Shown here: positions 1 through 9,100 of the stretch, in pieces
Layout: the number at the start of each line of letters is the position of its first letter
How positions within the stretch are numbered: the stretch's first letter is position 1
Assembly: GCA_027310825.1 (NCBI GenBank)
Contig: DAIDAC010000005.1
Span: forward strand, 1 to 64,000
Direction: 5' to 3'
DNA length: 64,000 nucleotides
Source of the DNA: Candidatus Micrarchaeaceae archaeon
GTDB lineage: Archaea > Micrarchaeota > Micrarchaeia > Micrarchaeales > Micrarchaeaceae
The notes under the pieces: model-generated
Databases searched by the model: none
Seen by the model: only the letters and a program-made list of their open reading frames with translations
What the model was told of the DNA's origin: nothing
Program-made: the position numbers and the translations under genes

Positions 1-9
1 CTACTACAC

Positions 10-82
10 GCCTTGGTAGTCTAGTGGTCTAGGATGCGAGCCTGTCACGCTTGCGACCCGGGTTCGAATCCCGGCCAAGGCG
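10..82 (+). tRNA. tRNA-Asp (GTC anticodon)
   Basis: The 7-bp acceptor stem GCCTTGG (10-16) pairs with CCAAGGC (75-81), and base 82 is the G discriminator. The anticodon arm is CGAGC (37-41), loop CTGTCAC, GCTTG (49-53), which gives anticodon GTC at 44-46 (aspartate). The T arm CCGGG-TTCGAAT-CCCGG is canonical. There is no intron and no encoded CCA. T-runs directly after it can end transcription. Its promoter would lie before the window. Confidence 0.96.
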
Positions 83-89
83 TTTTCTT

Positions 90-98
90 TTTATACTT
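90..98 (+). promoter_or_regulatory. TATA box of the 118-1029 gene
   Basis: TTTATACTT is centred about 25 nt before the ATG at 118, and there is no Shine-Dalgarno sequence before that ATG. This is the spacing of a leaderless archaeal transcript. Confidence 0.5.
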
Positions 99-117
99 AA
101 TTTACTAATCTAAATCG

Positions 118-1029
118 ATGTCTAATGGTACACTCGTAGCAATAGGGATCGTACTGATAGTGATTGTCGCAGTTTTGGGGCTTTTGCAGTATCTACATCA
201 GAACAACTTAGTAAGCACATCGTACCCTGGTCAACAGGGAGGAAGTGGGCAGAACCAATCAACAAGCGACCGGAGCACGGCTGGCACTACAACAACTCAG
301 CAAAGTGGAAACTCTGGCAATGCCACATTCGGCTACTACAGTTTCTCTGAAGTGGCGCTGAATGCAACAATCGTTACTGCAAGCCCTGCAAACCTTTCGC
401 AGATATCCCAGATATCGAAATTCCGCAGTTGCGCTGGACACGACTTCAGCGGATACGACTTTAACGGCACGCTCGAATCTGCAAGATCGATGAAGCACTA
501 TTTCGCAACTCTTTCTTCTGAAATCGGGCTGAGCCACACAGTACAGATGTTTGCCCCGTTCAATGGAACGCTTATCTATGATAACAAAACGCTCGACTAC
601 CCGAATGGTGATCAGATAGTGGTGAAATCTGCTGTCGATCCTGTGATAGGGGTCGAACTGTTCCACATAGACCTGCTGCCAGGCATAACTGTAGGAACAA
701 CTGTGAGATCTGGGCAATTGATCGGATACAAAAATGCCAGCGAGTACAGCGGCTTTGATGTTGCTTATGGGCCCTTGAACTCGCAATACCCGTGCGGCGG
801 CCGTTGCCAAACGCCGATGACAGGAATTTGGGATTCGATATTCAACCATATGACAAAGCAGGTTTTGAATGAGTATGCAAACGTTGGAGTTACTCAGAGC
901 AACGTTATCGTGCCAGAAGCTTATAGGAATGCCAACCCTTGCATTTACCCAAACGAAACTAACTACGGAAGCAGCGGAGTGAATGCGATAGAGTGGTCTG
1001 ATCCGAAAAACTGGGTCAACGTAACATAA
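118..1029 (+). CDS. Secreted or membrane-anchored protein of unknown function
   Basis: I do not recognise a family. The 303-residue protein starts with a hydrophobic helix (about residues 6-25), then a Ser/Thr/Gln/Gly-rich linker (about 35-70) of the kind found on archaeal surface proteins, then an outward-facing globular part with several NxT/NxS sequons. Cysteines appear in small groups (RSCAG, YPCGGRC, NPCIYP) and may form disulfides outside the cell. The helix has no clear cleavage site, so it is more likely an anchor than a cleaved signal. It follows tRNA-Asp and has its own TATA box. The next gene starts 40 nt later and may be cotranscribed. Confidence 0.75.
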   Translation: MSNGTLVAIGIVLIVIVAVLGLLQYLHQNNLVSTSYPGQQGGSGQNQSTSDRSTAGTTTTQQSGNSGNATFGYYSFSEVALNATIVTASPANLSQISQISKFRSCAGHDFSGYDFNGTLESARSMKHYFATLSSEIGLSHTVQMFAPFNGTLIYDNKTLDYPNGDQIVVKSAVDPVIGVELFHIDLLPGITVGTTVRSGQLIGYKNASEYSGFDVAYGPLNSQYPCGGRCQTPMTGIWDSIFNHMTKQVLNEYANVGVTQSNVIVPEAYRNANPCIYPNETNYGSSGVNAIEWSDPKNWVNVT

Positions 1030-1069
1030 TTAGCTATTGCTGCAAATAAGAGATAAGATAGGTGAATGA

Positions 1070-1657
1070 ATGGCAGAACAACTCAACATTGACAAAACAA
1101 AGACTGCTCTTGTGATAATTGACCTCCAGAAAGGCATTGCTGCAAGAGAGTTTCAGCCGAACGATTCGAAGATAGTAATCGCAAACGCGGCCAAACTCGC
1201 AGACGCGTTCAGGAAAAATGGGATGCCTGTGTTTCCAGTCCATGTAGTTTCATCAGAAAAAGACAGACTGAACGTAGCAGTAGATGATAACCCATGGGCA
1301 CAAATGCGACAGCAGCAACAAATGCCTGCAGATTGGGCAGACTTCGTCCCTGAACTAAAGAAAGCTAATTCGGATGTCGTGATAACGAAGAAACAGTGGG
1401 GAGCTTTCTACGGAACAGATCTTGATCTCCAGCTTAGGAGAAGAGGGATAACAACAATTGTACTCTGCGGAATAGCGACGAACTATGGGGTTGAAAGCAC
1501 TGCAAGGTTTGCCTACGAATACGGCTTCAACCAGATATTTGCAGAAGATGCAATGGCGTCTATGACAAAGGAGATGCACGATTCGTCTGTCAACTATGCA
1601 CTGAAGAGGATGGGAAGAGTCAGAAAAACCGATGAGATACTGAAGGAATTGATGTGA
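1070..1657 (+). CDS. Isochorismatase-family hydrolase (YecD-like)
   Basis: This 195-residue protein has the family fold markers: IIDLQKG with Asp18, KKQWGAF with Lys108, and ATNYGVESTAR near residue 140, followed by FAEDAMAS. In nicotinamidases the last motif carries the nucleophilic Cys (DxCVxxTA). Here that position is Gly140, as in true isochorismatases and in E. coli YecD, which the C-terminal half resembles. A Cys-dependent amidase reaction is therefore unlikely, and the substrate cannot be named. Start: ATG at 1070, with AGGTGAATGA just before it giving a GGTGA site. Confidence 0.88.
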   Translation: MAEQLNIDKTKTALVIIDLQKGIAAREFQPNDSKIVIANAAKLADAFRKNGMPVFPVHVVSSEKDRLNVAVDDNPWAQMRQQQQMPADWADFVPELKKANSDVVITKKQWGAFYGTDLDLQLRRRGITTIVLCGIATNYGVESTARFAYEYGFNQIFAEDAMASMTKEMHDSSVNYALKRMGRVRKTDEILKELM

Positions 1658-1693
1658 CCAGAATCTTTAATTACTTATCCCGGTATCGAGCGC

Positions 1694-1700
1694 TATATAA
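1694..1700 (+). promoter_or_regulatory. TATA box before the Nudix gene
   Basis: TATATAA lies 33-39 nt before the GTG start at 1733, just after the end of the previous gene, and suggests a new transcript beginning near 1722. Confidence 0.45.
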
Positions 1701-1732
1701 ATGTGGAAGTTAAAATGCAATAAAGTGATTTT

Positions 1733-2203
1733 GTGGCAGAGGGCTGGAAAACGCACAGGGCATCGTCAATGATCACTGTTAGAAAGATCGATGACGAGCC
1801 GCATTTGCTCCTTCTAAAGCGAAGCCCGACAGCAGGCACATACCCAAACAAGTGGGGAAACATATCCGGACACATTGAGAAAGATGAAACTCCTCTGAAA
1901 GCAATACGAAGAGAAGCACAAGAAGAAACAGGCCTTGTCTTCGGCAGAGGCGCAATTACGCAGGTTGCAGACGGCACCTTTGCAGACAATGGACACGTTT
2001 TCGAGATCCATCTTTTCCTTGCGCATCTTACTTCGAAGCATGAACCTATGATAAAGCTGAGCAGCGAGCACACCGCATTCGGCTATTGGCAGTGGAGGCC
2101 TCTGATAGACGACCTTGAAGCTGCGCAGGAATCCGGATTGAGCCCGCTGTCGGCGAGGATCGCCAAAAAGTGGAGGAGCGAGATAAGCGGATTGATACCA
2201 TGA
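1733..2203 (+). CDS. Nudix hydrolase
   Basis: A 156-residue Nudix protein with a complete box: Gly-x5-Glu-x7-Arg-Glu-x-x-Glu-Glu-x-Gly, seen as GHIEKDE, then AIRREAQEETGL. These residues bind the metal and cleave a nucleoside diphosphate linked to another group. The remainder is one Nudix fold with no extra domain, so the substrate is open (damaged nucleotides, sugar nucleotides or IPP-isomerase-like chemistry). It starts with GTG at 1733. Its stop overlaps the start of the next gene (ATGA at 2200-2203), which indicates translational coupling. It is one of four Nudix genes in the window. Confidence 0.9.
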   Translation: MAEGWKTHRASSMITVRKIDDEPHLLLLKRSPTAGTYPNKWGNISGHIEKDETPLKAIRREAQEETGLVFGRGAITQVADGTFADNGHVFEIHLFLAHLTSKHEPMIKLSSEHTAFGYWQWRPLIDDLEAAQESGLSPLSARIAKKWRSEISGLIP

Positions 2204-2739
2204 TAATCTGCATAACAGGCATGCCAGGTTCAGGAAAGACCATTGTCTCTGAGTATCTCAAACGGAAAGGCTTCGAGATTGCAGAGATGGGCGACGTTGC
2301 GCGGAAAAAGATGTTGGCAGAAGGGTTTAAGACCGACAGCGCAATACGGGAGTGGGCTACAAAGCAAAGAGAAATCCATGGAAAGGACATATTTGCAAGA
2401 TGGACTGTTGAGCATATAAAGAAAACTGGAAAGAACGTTGTGCTTTCTGGAGTCAGAAGCGTCCACGAAGTCGAACATTTCAAAAAGCATCTGCATGACC
2501 TTTCCATAGTTGCGATAGTGTCGCCGAAAGAAGAGAGATTCGGCAGGCTTAAGACACGCGGCAGGGAAGATGATCCGAAGGAAATGGCAGAACTAGAATG
2601 GCGTGATGAAAAAGAGAAGAAGTGGGGACTCCAGGAAGTGATAGACAGTGCGGAACATGTGATATTCAACACGGGCACGTTGGAAGAGCTCGAAAAAGAT
2701 GTGCTGCAGGTTCTGGAGAAGATAGAAGCTATTTCTTAG
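2200..2739 (+). CDS. UPF0200 family P-loop kinase-like protein
   Basis: The protein opens with a Walker A loop, GMPGSGKT (about residues 6-13), followed by a conserved EMGDVARKK segment and, near residue 85, LSGVRSVHEVE. This layout is typical of the archaeal UPF0200 family, P-loop proteins resembling dephospho-CoA and adenylate kinases. Role inferred: nucleoside or nucleotide phosphotransferase; no substrate is established here. An upstream in-frame ATG at 2170 lies inside the Nudix gene, so the start at 2200, which overlaps its stop as ATGA, is preferred and gives 179 residues. Confidence 0.85.
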   Translation: MIICITGMPGSGKTIVSEYLKRKGFEIAEMGDVARKKMLAEGFKTDSAIREWATKQREIHGKDIFARWTVEHIKKTGKNVVLSGVRSVHEVEHFKKHLHDLSIVAIVSPKEERFGRLKTRGREDDPKEMAELEWRDEKEKKWGLQEVIDSAEHVIFNTGTLEELEKDVLQVLEKIEAIS

Positions 2740-2742
2740 ACG

Positions 2743-2931
2743 TTATTCGCTTGTTGGCAAACTGGTTTCTTCCTTGACCTTCCTTAAAATATTTCTCGCC
2801 TCTGATAGGAAGCTCGTGGCAGTCGGATGGTTGCCCGACTGGCTGGAAAGCAATTCCCAGTTGTGAACAATCATGCTTGCGTTTATCAAACGTGTTTTCT
2901 GCTCTGGCGTGAGTTCCTTGAATGTTGTCAT
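2743..2931 (-). CDS. Small hypothetical helical protein (62 aa)
   Basis: Not recognised. A 62-residue polar, probably all-helical protein rich in Lys, Glu and Ser with no membrane segment and no cysteines. It fills the space between two + strand genes and is convergent with the UPF0200 gene, ending only 3 nt from it. ATG at 2931 lies in a short AT-rich divergent gap shared with the methyltransferase gene. Support is moderate: the ORF accounts for nearly all of the gap, but there is no family match to confirm it. Confidence 0.5.
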   Translation of the reverse strand: MTTFKELTPEQKTRLINASMIVHNWELLSSQSGNHPTATSFLSEARNILRKVKEETSLPTSE

Positions 2932-2981
2932 AGCTTGGCTTCTTCGTTCAGATATTTAAGGCATGGCATCCAGATTATTTT

Positions 2982-3575
2982 ATGAAGGATTATTACCTCA
3001 GCGGCGAGGAACGATTCGGACCAATCACTTCTCTGCTTTATTTAGTATTTGTAAAGCTTTGGGGAAGGGCGTTCTACAAATTCGTAGTAGATGACCTTGA
3101 TGAGACAACAGGGGGACGGCTTCTCGACGTCGGTACTGGACCTGGGGATGTGCCGATAGCCCTTGCAAAGAAACAGAAGTTCAGCAAGATTTACTCTGTC
3201 GACCCGTCAAAGCAGATGGTTTCCTTGGCGGAGTACCGCGCCGGTGGAGATAAAAAACTGGTCTTCGAACTCGGCGCTAGCAGGCACATACCGTTCGACA
3301 AGAAATTCGATATAATATATAGCGCACTTTCTTACCACCACTGGAAGGCGAAGCAGTATTCTCTCCGTTACATGAGCCACTTCCTAAAAGATGGTGGAGA
3401 AATACGCATCTATGAATATGACAAAGAGCGACTTGCAGCGGCACACAGATTCCTTGCTCCTACTCATGCTATTGCTATCGCAAAGCTTGAAAGAGATGCA
3501 GACAGCGCAGGCCTCAAAGTGAAAGATGTGAAACGGAAGGGTATGCTGATCAGGGCAACGCTTGTGAAACGTTGA
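2982..3575 (+). CDS. Class I SAM-dependent methyltransferase
   Basis: A 197-residue Rossmann-type methyltransferase. Motif I is LLDVGTGPGD (about residues 47-56), the SAM adenosine acidic residue sits in YSVDPS, and motif IV-like DIIYSALSYHHW follows. The N-terminal ~40 residues form a short helical cap with hydrophobic stretches but no clear transmembrane helix. The substrate is unknown; the fold is shared by small-molecule, quinone, tRNA and protein methyltransferases. It is transcribed alone, divergent from the 62-residue gene. Confidence 0.85.
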   Translation: MKDYYLSGEERFGPITSLLYLVFVKLWGRAFYKFVVDDLDETTGGRLLDVGTGPGDVPIALAKKQKFSKIYSVDPSKQMVSLAEYRAGGDKKLVFELGASRHIPFDKKFDIIYSALSYHHWKAKQYSLRYMSHFLKDGGEIRIYEYDKERLAAAHRFLAPTHAIAIAKLERDADSAGLKVKDVKRKGMLIRATLVKR

Positions 3576-3615
3576 AAGGGATTATAAAACTTGCCAGATT
3601 AGATTAATTCTTGGT

Positions 3616-4326
3616 GTGCGCTTGGACATAATCAACTTCCACGAAAAGCATTCGAAGCGAGGTCTTCTCTCCGACTTCATACTCGGAGGACAAGACGGAC
3701 TTGTGAACGTGCTTGGAGTAATACTTGGAGTGTCGGCCGCAACTAGCGACATCAGGCTTATTCTTGTCGCGGCGTTCGCTGCCCTTGGTGCGGAGTCGAT
3801 ATCCATGGGTGCTGTTGCCTACACGTCCACACTTGCGCGCCGAAGGCAATATCTCAAGGAAGTGGAGCGCGAGAAACGCGAGATGAAAGAAGTTCCGAAA
3901 ATGGAACGCAAAGAAGTCTGGGAGGTCTTCAAGGAATGGGGCTACAAAGGCAAGGAGCTTGAGCGCATGACCGACGGGATAATCGCAAATCCAAAGGCGT
4001 GGCTAGAATTCATGATGGCGTTCGAACTGAAACTGCAGCCGGTCGAAAAGGAGGCTCCAAAGAACAGTTTCTTCGTTGTGCTTGCAGCGACAATTCTTGG
4101 ATCGGTGATTCCAGTCATACCATTCCTGCTTACTGGAAATATTTTCGATGCGCAGATTTCTGCTATTGCGGTCAGCGCAATCTTCCTCTTCGCAATCGGA
4201 TACTACGAAGCCAAGGCAACAGTCGGTTCTCTTTGGAAGAGCGGGCTCGAGATGCTAATCATAGGAATAGCGGCAGGAATAGCTGGCTATCTGATAGGAA
4301 AGTTCTTCGGAGCTTCCCCAATATGA
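3616..4326 (+). CDS. VIT1/CCC1-family metal transporter
   Basis: A 236-residue membrane protein matching the VIT/CCC1 family, which moves Fe2+ or Mn2+ across membranes. The first helix pair shows the family markers GGQDGLVNVLGVILGVS and ALGAESISMGAVAYTS. A charged cytosolic segment rich in Glu/Lys (about 75-140) follows, corresponding to the metal-binding helical domain of VIT1, then three further hydrophobic helices. Likely start GTG at 3616. The metal is not decided by sequence. It is flanked by unrelated genes and has no evident regulator. Confidence 0.88.
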   Translation: MRLDIINFHEKHSKRGLLSDFILGGQDGLVNVLGVILGVSAATSDIRLILVAAFAALGAESISMGAVAYTSTLARRRQYLKEVEREKREMKEVPKMERKEVWEVFKEWGYKGKELERMTDGIIANPKAWLEFMMAFELKLQPVEKEAPKNSFFVVLAATILGSVIPVIPFLLTGNIFDAQISAIAVSAIFLFAIGYYEAKATVGSLWKSGLEMLIIGIAAGIAGYLIGKFFGASPI

Positions 4327-4344
4327 CCGCTCGACTCCTAAAGC

Positions 4345-4352
4345 TATATATA
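4345..4352 (+). promoter_or_regulatory. TATA box of the UPF0147-DNA polymerase D operon
   Basis: TATATATA lies about 65 nt before the ATG at 4417. A small palindrome, CCCGA-CCTTAA-TCGGG (4381-4396), lies in the resulting 5' leader and could fold as a short hairpin upstream of the TGGTGG ribosome binding site. Confidence 0.45.
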
Positions 4353-4416
4353 GATTGCCTGAGCTTAACATGCATAACAACCCGACCTTAATCGGGATTC
4401 TAAATTTGGTGGTCGC

Positions 4417-4680
4417 ATGGACGACAAAAAAGTGGCTGAAATGATAGAGGGCATCGTCAAGAAGATGGATGCACTTATCGCTGATACAAGCGTTCCAAAG
4501 AACGTGAGAAGCGCCGTGAGCGAGGCTAGGAACAAGCTGAGCGGAAGCGGCGACTATACTGTGCGCATTTCTGGCGCTATCTACAACATAGACGAGGTGA
4601 GCAGCGACATAAACCTGCCACCACAGGCGCGCACGGAGATTTGGAACATATTGAGCATGCTTGAATCAGTGAAAGAGTAA
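4417..4680 (+). CDS. UPF0147 family protein
   Basis: An 87-residue all-helical protein matching the archaeal UPF0147 family, recognisable by the VPKNVR..VSEA and LPPQARTEIW..LSMLE segments. The family is widespread in archaea and its function is not established. It ends 1 nt before DP1, so it heads a UPF0147-DP1-DP2 operon. That position hints at a role near the replisome, which is inference only. A TGGTGG site precedes the ATG. Confidence 0.88.
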   Translation: MDDKKVAEMIEGIVKKMDALIADTSVPKNVRSAVSEARNKLSGSGDYTVRISGAIYNIDEVSSDINLPPQARTEIWNILSMLESVKE

Positions 4681-4681
4681 C

Positions 4682-6190
4682 ATGCCAAACGAACAAGTGC
4701 AGGAATTAGTCCGAATCCTATCGCTTTCGAGGGTGGTGCTGTCCGGTGACGTGAAGCCGGAGCTGCTTGAGGGCATAGACATAGATGTTCTTGCCAACAG
4801 GATTATATCTTCAAAGAAGGAGAGCGCAGCCCTTCTCGTTATCAAGAGCGACGACATAATAAAAGAGCTGGAGGAGATGGGAAAAGTGGACAAGGCTCCG
4901 CTCCCTATAGAGGTGATAAGGTCGTCGGACTTCAAGCCGTTTGCAATGGAGATGGATGCGAACTATTCTATAAACAACAGGCAGACAGAGCGAACAGAAG
5001 GAACTGCTTCAGACTTCGTGAATTATTTCAGGAGCAGGCTTGCTAAGATAAAAACGATTCTTGAGAGTCACGCGGCTGCAGCCGGTCTTCTCAGAAACCT
5101 TGAGGCGCTGAAAGGGCTAACCGATGGAAGAGAAGTTTCGATAGTAGGAATCGTTGCAGACAAGTTTGTAACGAAGAAAGGAAACGTGATGCTCGTTCTT
5201 GAAGACGAAACAGGAGAGGCAAAGGTCATGTTCATGAATGGAACAGGGCAGAAGGCAAAAGAGCTCTTCGAAAACGGGGGAAAGATAATCAACGACGAAG
5301 TAGTCGCGATAACTGGAAAGATATCGGGCCCTTTTGTCATCGCAAACCAGGTTCTGTGGCCAGACATTCCGATCAGGACAAAGAAAAACATAGAAGACGA
5401 CATTGCAATAGCATTCATGTCTGACATCCACGTTGGCAGCAAGAGATTCATGCAGAAAAACTTCGAAAGCATGATAAAATGGCTGAACGGAAATGGAGAA
5501 CAGAGACACAAAGAGCTTGCAGGAAAGGTAAAGTACATAGTAATGGCAGGCGACGTCGCAGACGGAGTTGGAATATATCCTGGCCAGGATCGCGACCTTG
5601 CGATACTCGACCTTTATGCACAGTATCAAGAGCTCTTCAACTACATAGATGCAATTCCCGATTACATTCACGTGTTCCTTCTTCCTGGAAACCACGACGC
5701 CGTGCAGAGGGCAGAGCCGCAGCCGCCGCTCGGCAGTGATATACTCAAGGGCTTCAAGCGTGACAACGTTCACATCATTTCGAATCCGAGTTATGTGACA
5801 GCGCACGGGCTAGACATACTTGCTTATCATGGAACTGCTCTTGATTCTGTAATCGCGGCGATACCGGGAATGAGCTATGCGCATCCGGAAAAAGTAATGA
5901 TAGAGATGCTGAAGCGAAGGCACCTCAGCCCTGTTTACGGTGGCAATGTTATTGTGCCGAGCAGAGAAGACAATCTTGTCATTGACAAAGTGCCAGACAT
6001 ACTCCACATGGGCCACATACACAAGAATGGAATATCGTCTTACCACGGAGTAGAGATAGTGAACAGCGGAACGTGGCAGGCGAGGACTGATTATCAGATA
6101 ATGCAAGGGCACATACCAACGCCTTGCGTGCTTCCTGTGTACGAAGCGAAAAGCAAGAACTTCACATCGATAAGTTTTGGTGAACAATGA
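4682..6190 (+). CDS. polB: DNA polymerase D small subunit DP1
   Basis: The 502-residue exonuclease subunit of archaeal replicative polymerase D. An N-terminal helical region and a linker are followed by an OB fold (about 150-230) and a calcineurin-like phosphoesterase domain. The metal ligands are visible in order: SDIH (Asp248/His250), AGDVADG (Asp291), PGNHD (Asn337/His338), YHGT (His383) and MGHIH (His445/His447). All are present, so 3'-5' proofreading should be active. The gene follows UPF0147 by 1 nt and its stop overlaps the DP2 start (ATGA, 6187-6190), fitting production of the two subunits together. Length is normal for the family. Confidence 0.97.
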   Translation: MPNEQVQELVRILSLSRVVLSGDVKPELLEGIDIDVLANRIISSKKESAALLVIKSDDIIKELEEMGKVDKAPLPIEVIRSSDFKPFAMEMDANYSINNRQTERTEGTASDFVNYFRSRLAKIKTILESHAAAAGLLRNLEALKGLTDGREVSIVGIVADKFVTKKGNVMLVLEDETGEAKVMFMNGTGQKAKELFENGGKIINDEVVAITGKISGPFVIANQVLWPDIPIRTKKNIEDDIAIAFMSDIHVGSKRFMQKNFESMIKWLNGNGEQRHKELAGKVKYIVMAGDVADGVGIYPGQDRDLAILDLYAQYQELFNYIDAIPDYIHVFLLPGNHDAVQRAEPQPPLGSDILKGFKRDNVHIISNPSYVTAHGLDILAYHGTALDSVIAAIPGMSYAHPEKVMIEMLKRRHLSPVYGGNVIVPSREDNLVIDKVPDILHMGHIHKNGISSYHGVEIVNSGTWQARTDYQIMQGHIPTPCVLPVYEAKSKNFTSISFGEQ

Positions 6191-9100
6191 TGGAGAATCC
6201 GGAGTACTTTGAAATCCTTTCGAAAAAGTTCCACGATGCTAACGATGTTGCTACAAAAGCGAGAGAGAAGGGATTCGATCCAGAGATGTTTGTTGAGATA
6301 AAAGCCGCGCCGGACCTTGCATCTCGAGTAGAAGGGCTTATCGGCATTGAAGGAATAGCGGAAACCATAAGAAAGAAATCAGAAAGCAGCAAATCCAGGT
6401 CGGAACTTGCATTTGAAGTAGTAAGAGAGATCTGCACAAACAAAAAGTATGAGATGGAGCTCGATAAGAGGCTTACACTTGCTTCAAGAGTAGCGATGTC
6501 GATACACACCGAAGGAGTTCTTGTCGCGCCTACAGAAGGGCTGCAAGGCATAGAGCTGCACAAGAACCCCGATGGCACCGACTACATAGCAGTTGTCTAC
6601 GCCGGCCCAATCAGAGGTGCAGGAGGAACTAGCGCCGCGTTGTCGGTTGCGTTTGCAGACCTAGCCAGAAGAATTCTTGGAGTTGGTGACTACAGAGCAA
6701 GCAAAAGCGAAGTTGAACGATGCATAGAAGAGATGCACATCTACGACAAGCGCTGCGCTCGTCTTCAATATCTTCCGCCAGAAGAGGACATGAGGCTCAT
6801 ACTTGAGAACTGTCCTGTGTGCGTTGACGGAATTTCTACAGAAGATATCGAGGTAAGCGTGCACAGGAACATAAAGAGGCTTGACGCCCAGGGAAAAGAG
6901 CAGATGATAACGAACAAGATAAGAGGAGGAGTTGGCCTAGTTGTCTGTGAAGGAATAGCGCAGAAGGCAAAGTCCGTCCTCAAGAACACAAAAGCTGCCG
7001 GACTTGACTGGAGCTGGCTCAATAATATAATAAAAGTCGATAAGGCTGCGCCATCTGCAGCGCAGAAAGAGGAGAAGAGCGCTGTGTTCCTGCAAGAGCT
7101 TGTCGCCGGAAGACCTGTTCTCGCATATCCAGGCTATCCTGGAAGTTTCAGACTGCGCTATGGAAGATCTAGGCTTACCGGAATCGCAGCAAAGGGATTC
7201 AGCCCAGCAACAATGCACATACTTGATGAATTCATAGCGACAGGAACGCAGGTGAAAGTCGAGAAACCTGGAAAGGGGTGCATAGCCTCGCCTGTTGACA
7301 GCATTGAAGGGCCTTTTGTCAAGCTGAAATCCGGTGAAGCGCTAAGAGTCAACAGCTCCGAGCAGGCGAAGGCGCTGAAGGGAGAGGTGGCAAAGATCCT
7401 TTCTGTCGGCGATATACTGATAACTTATGGAGACTTCAAGAAAACAAACACACCGCTGCAACCGACAAGCTACGTAGAAGAGTATTGGTATGAACAGCTG
7501 AAAGCCGCAGGATACAACGGCGAAATAATTGGCGTTCTATCGTTCTATGATGCATACAACCTCTCGAAAACCCACGGAGTGCCCATGCACCCACGCTACA
7601 TATACGATTATTCCGACGTTCGGGCAGGAGCGCTTGGGCTCCTTGCAAAAGAGGTGCTCAACGGAAACATCGGGAGAACAGGAGAAGGGATTTTTGACGT
7701 CGCGCAAATCGAGATAAGCGTTCCAGGAGAGGAGATAAGGGATGCCGTGGAACGAATGTGCATACCGCACCATGACAACGGCACAACTATTGTGATAAAG
7801 AATGATGATGCGCAGAGCCTCATCGCGTCGCTCGGTTTCACAAAAAACGAAGTCCTGAATCTTGATGCGAAGGTGATTGAAAAATATGATGCATCTGCGG
7901 ATCCGCTTACATCCGTTAACGAAGTCGCACCATTCAAGATAATGAAGCGCTCATCCAGGATAGGCGCAAGAATCGGAAGGCCTGAAAAGGCGAGGGAGCG
8001 TTTGATGAAGCCTGCCCCGCACGTGCTGTTCCCTATCGGAGAATACGGGGGGAAGGAGCGCAACATATACAAGGCGTATGCCGAGGACAAAAGGCGGTTT
8101 GGTTCTCCATATGTAGAGATAGAAATCGCAAGATATCGCTGCAAAGTTGGCAAGGAATTCGTTGCATCGCCGTTCTGCGCTCTCCACGACTCTAGAAGCG
8201 TGCTGGAAAGGGTGTGCAAGGCATGCGGAAGAGCGACACTAGCTGACCAATGTCCAGTTTGCGGGAGCAAGACTTCTGGCTACGACACGATAAAGGTCCA
8301 GCTCGGCGACAGAGTAGATCGCGCTATGAAAAGTGTTGGTGTGCAGAGCCTGCCGAAAGTCATGAAAGGGGTAAAGGGACTTGTCAGCAAAGACAAAATA
8401 TCAGAGCCGCTTGAGAAAGGAATACTGAGAGCAGTAAATGGAATCTACATATTCAAGGACGGAACAAGCAGGTTCGACGCTACAGATGCACCTATGACTC
8501 ATTTCTATCCGCGAGAGGTAGGAGTAAGCATCGAGAAGCTGAAGGAAATAGGATATACTCACGATTATCTTGGCAAACCGCTGGATAAGGACGACCAGCT
8601 GCTTGAACTGCACCACCAAGATCTCGTAATCAACAGGCGTGGCGCAGAGTACATGCTGAAAATCGCGAAATACGTCGACGACCTTCTAGTCAAGTTCTAC
8701 AAGATGGAGCCATATTACAAAGTCAACAGCATAGATGAGCTGATAGGGCACTGTGTGATAACGCTTTCGCCACACACGTCTTGCGGAGTGCTGGGAAGAA
8801 TAGTGGGCTTCACAACCGCAAGCGTTGGGTTCGCGCATCCTTACACAGTATGTGCAAGAAGGCGAAACTGCGACGGTGACGAAGACACCACGATGCTTCT
8901 TCTTGACGCACTCATCAACTTCTCAAAGAAATATCTTCCAATAACTGTTGGCGGAACGATGGATGCACCTCTCATCATGACAGTCAACGTGAATCCTGAC
9001 GAGGTTGACGATGAAGTGCACGCTATGGAAGTTGTAGAAGGATACGGATTGGATTTCTACAACAAAACTATGAACTACCCGACTCCGAGCGAGGTGCAGG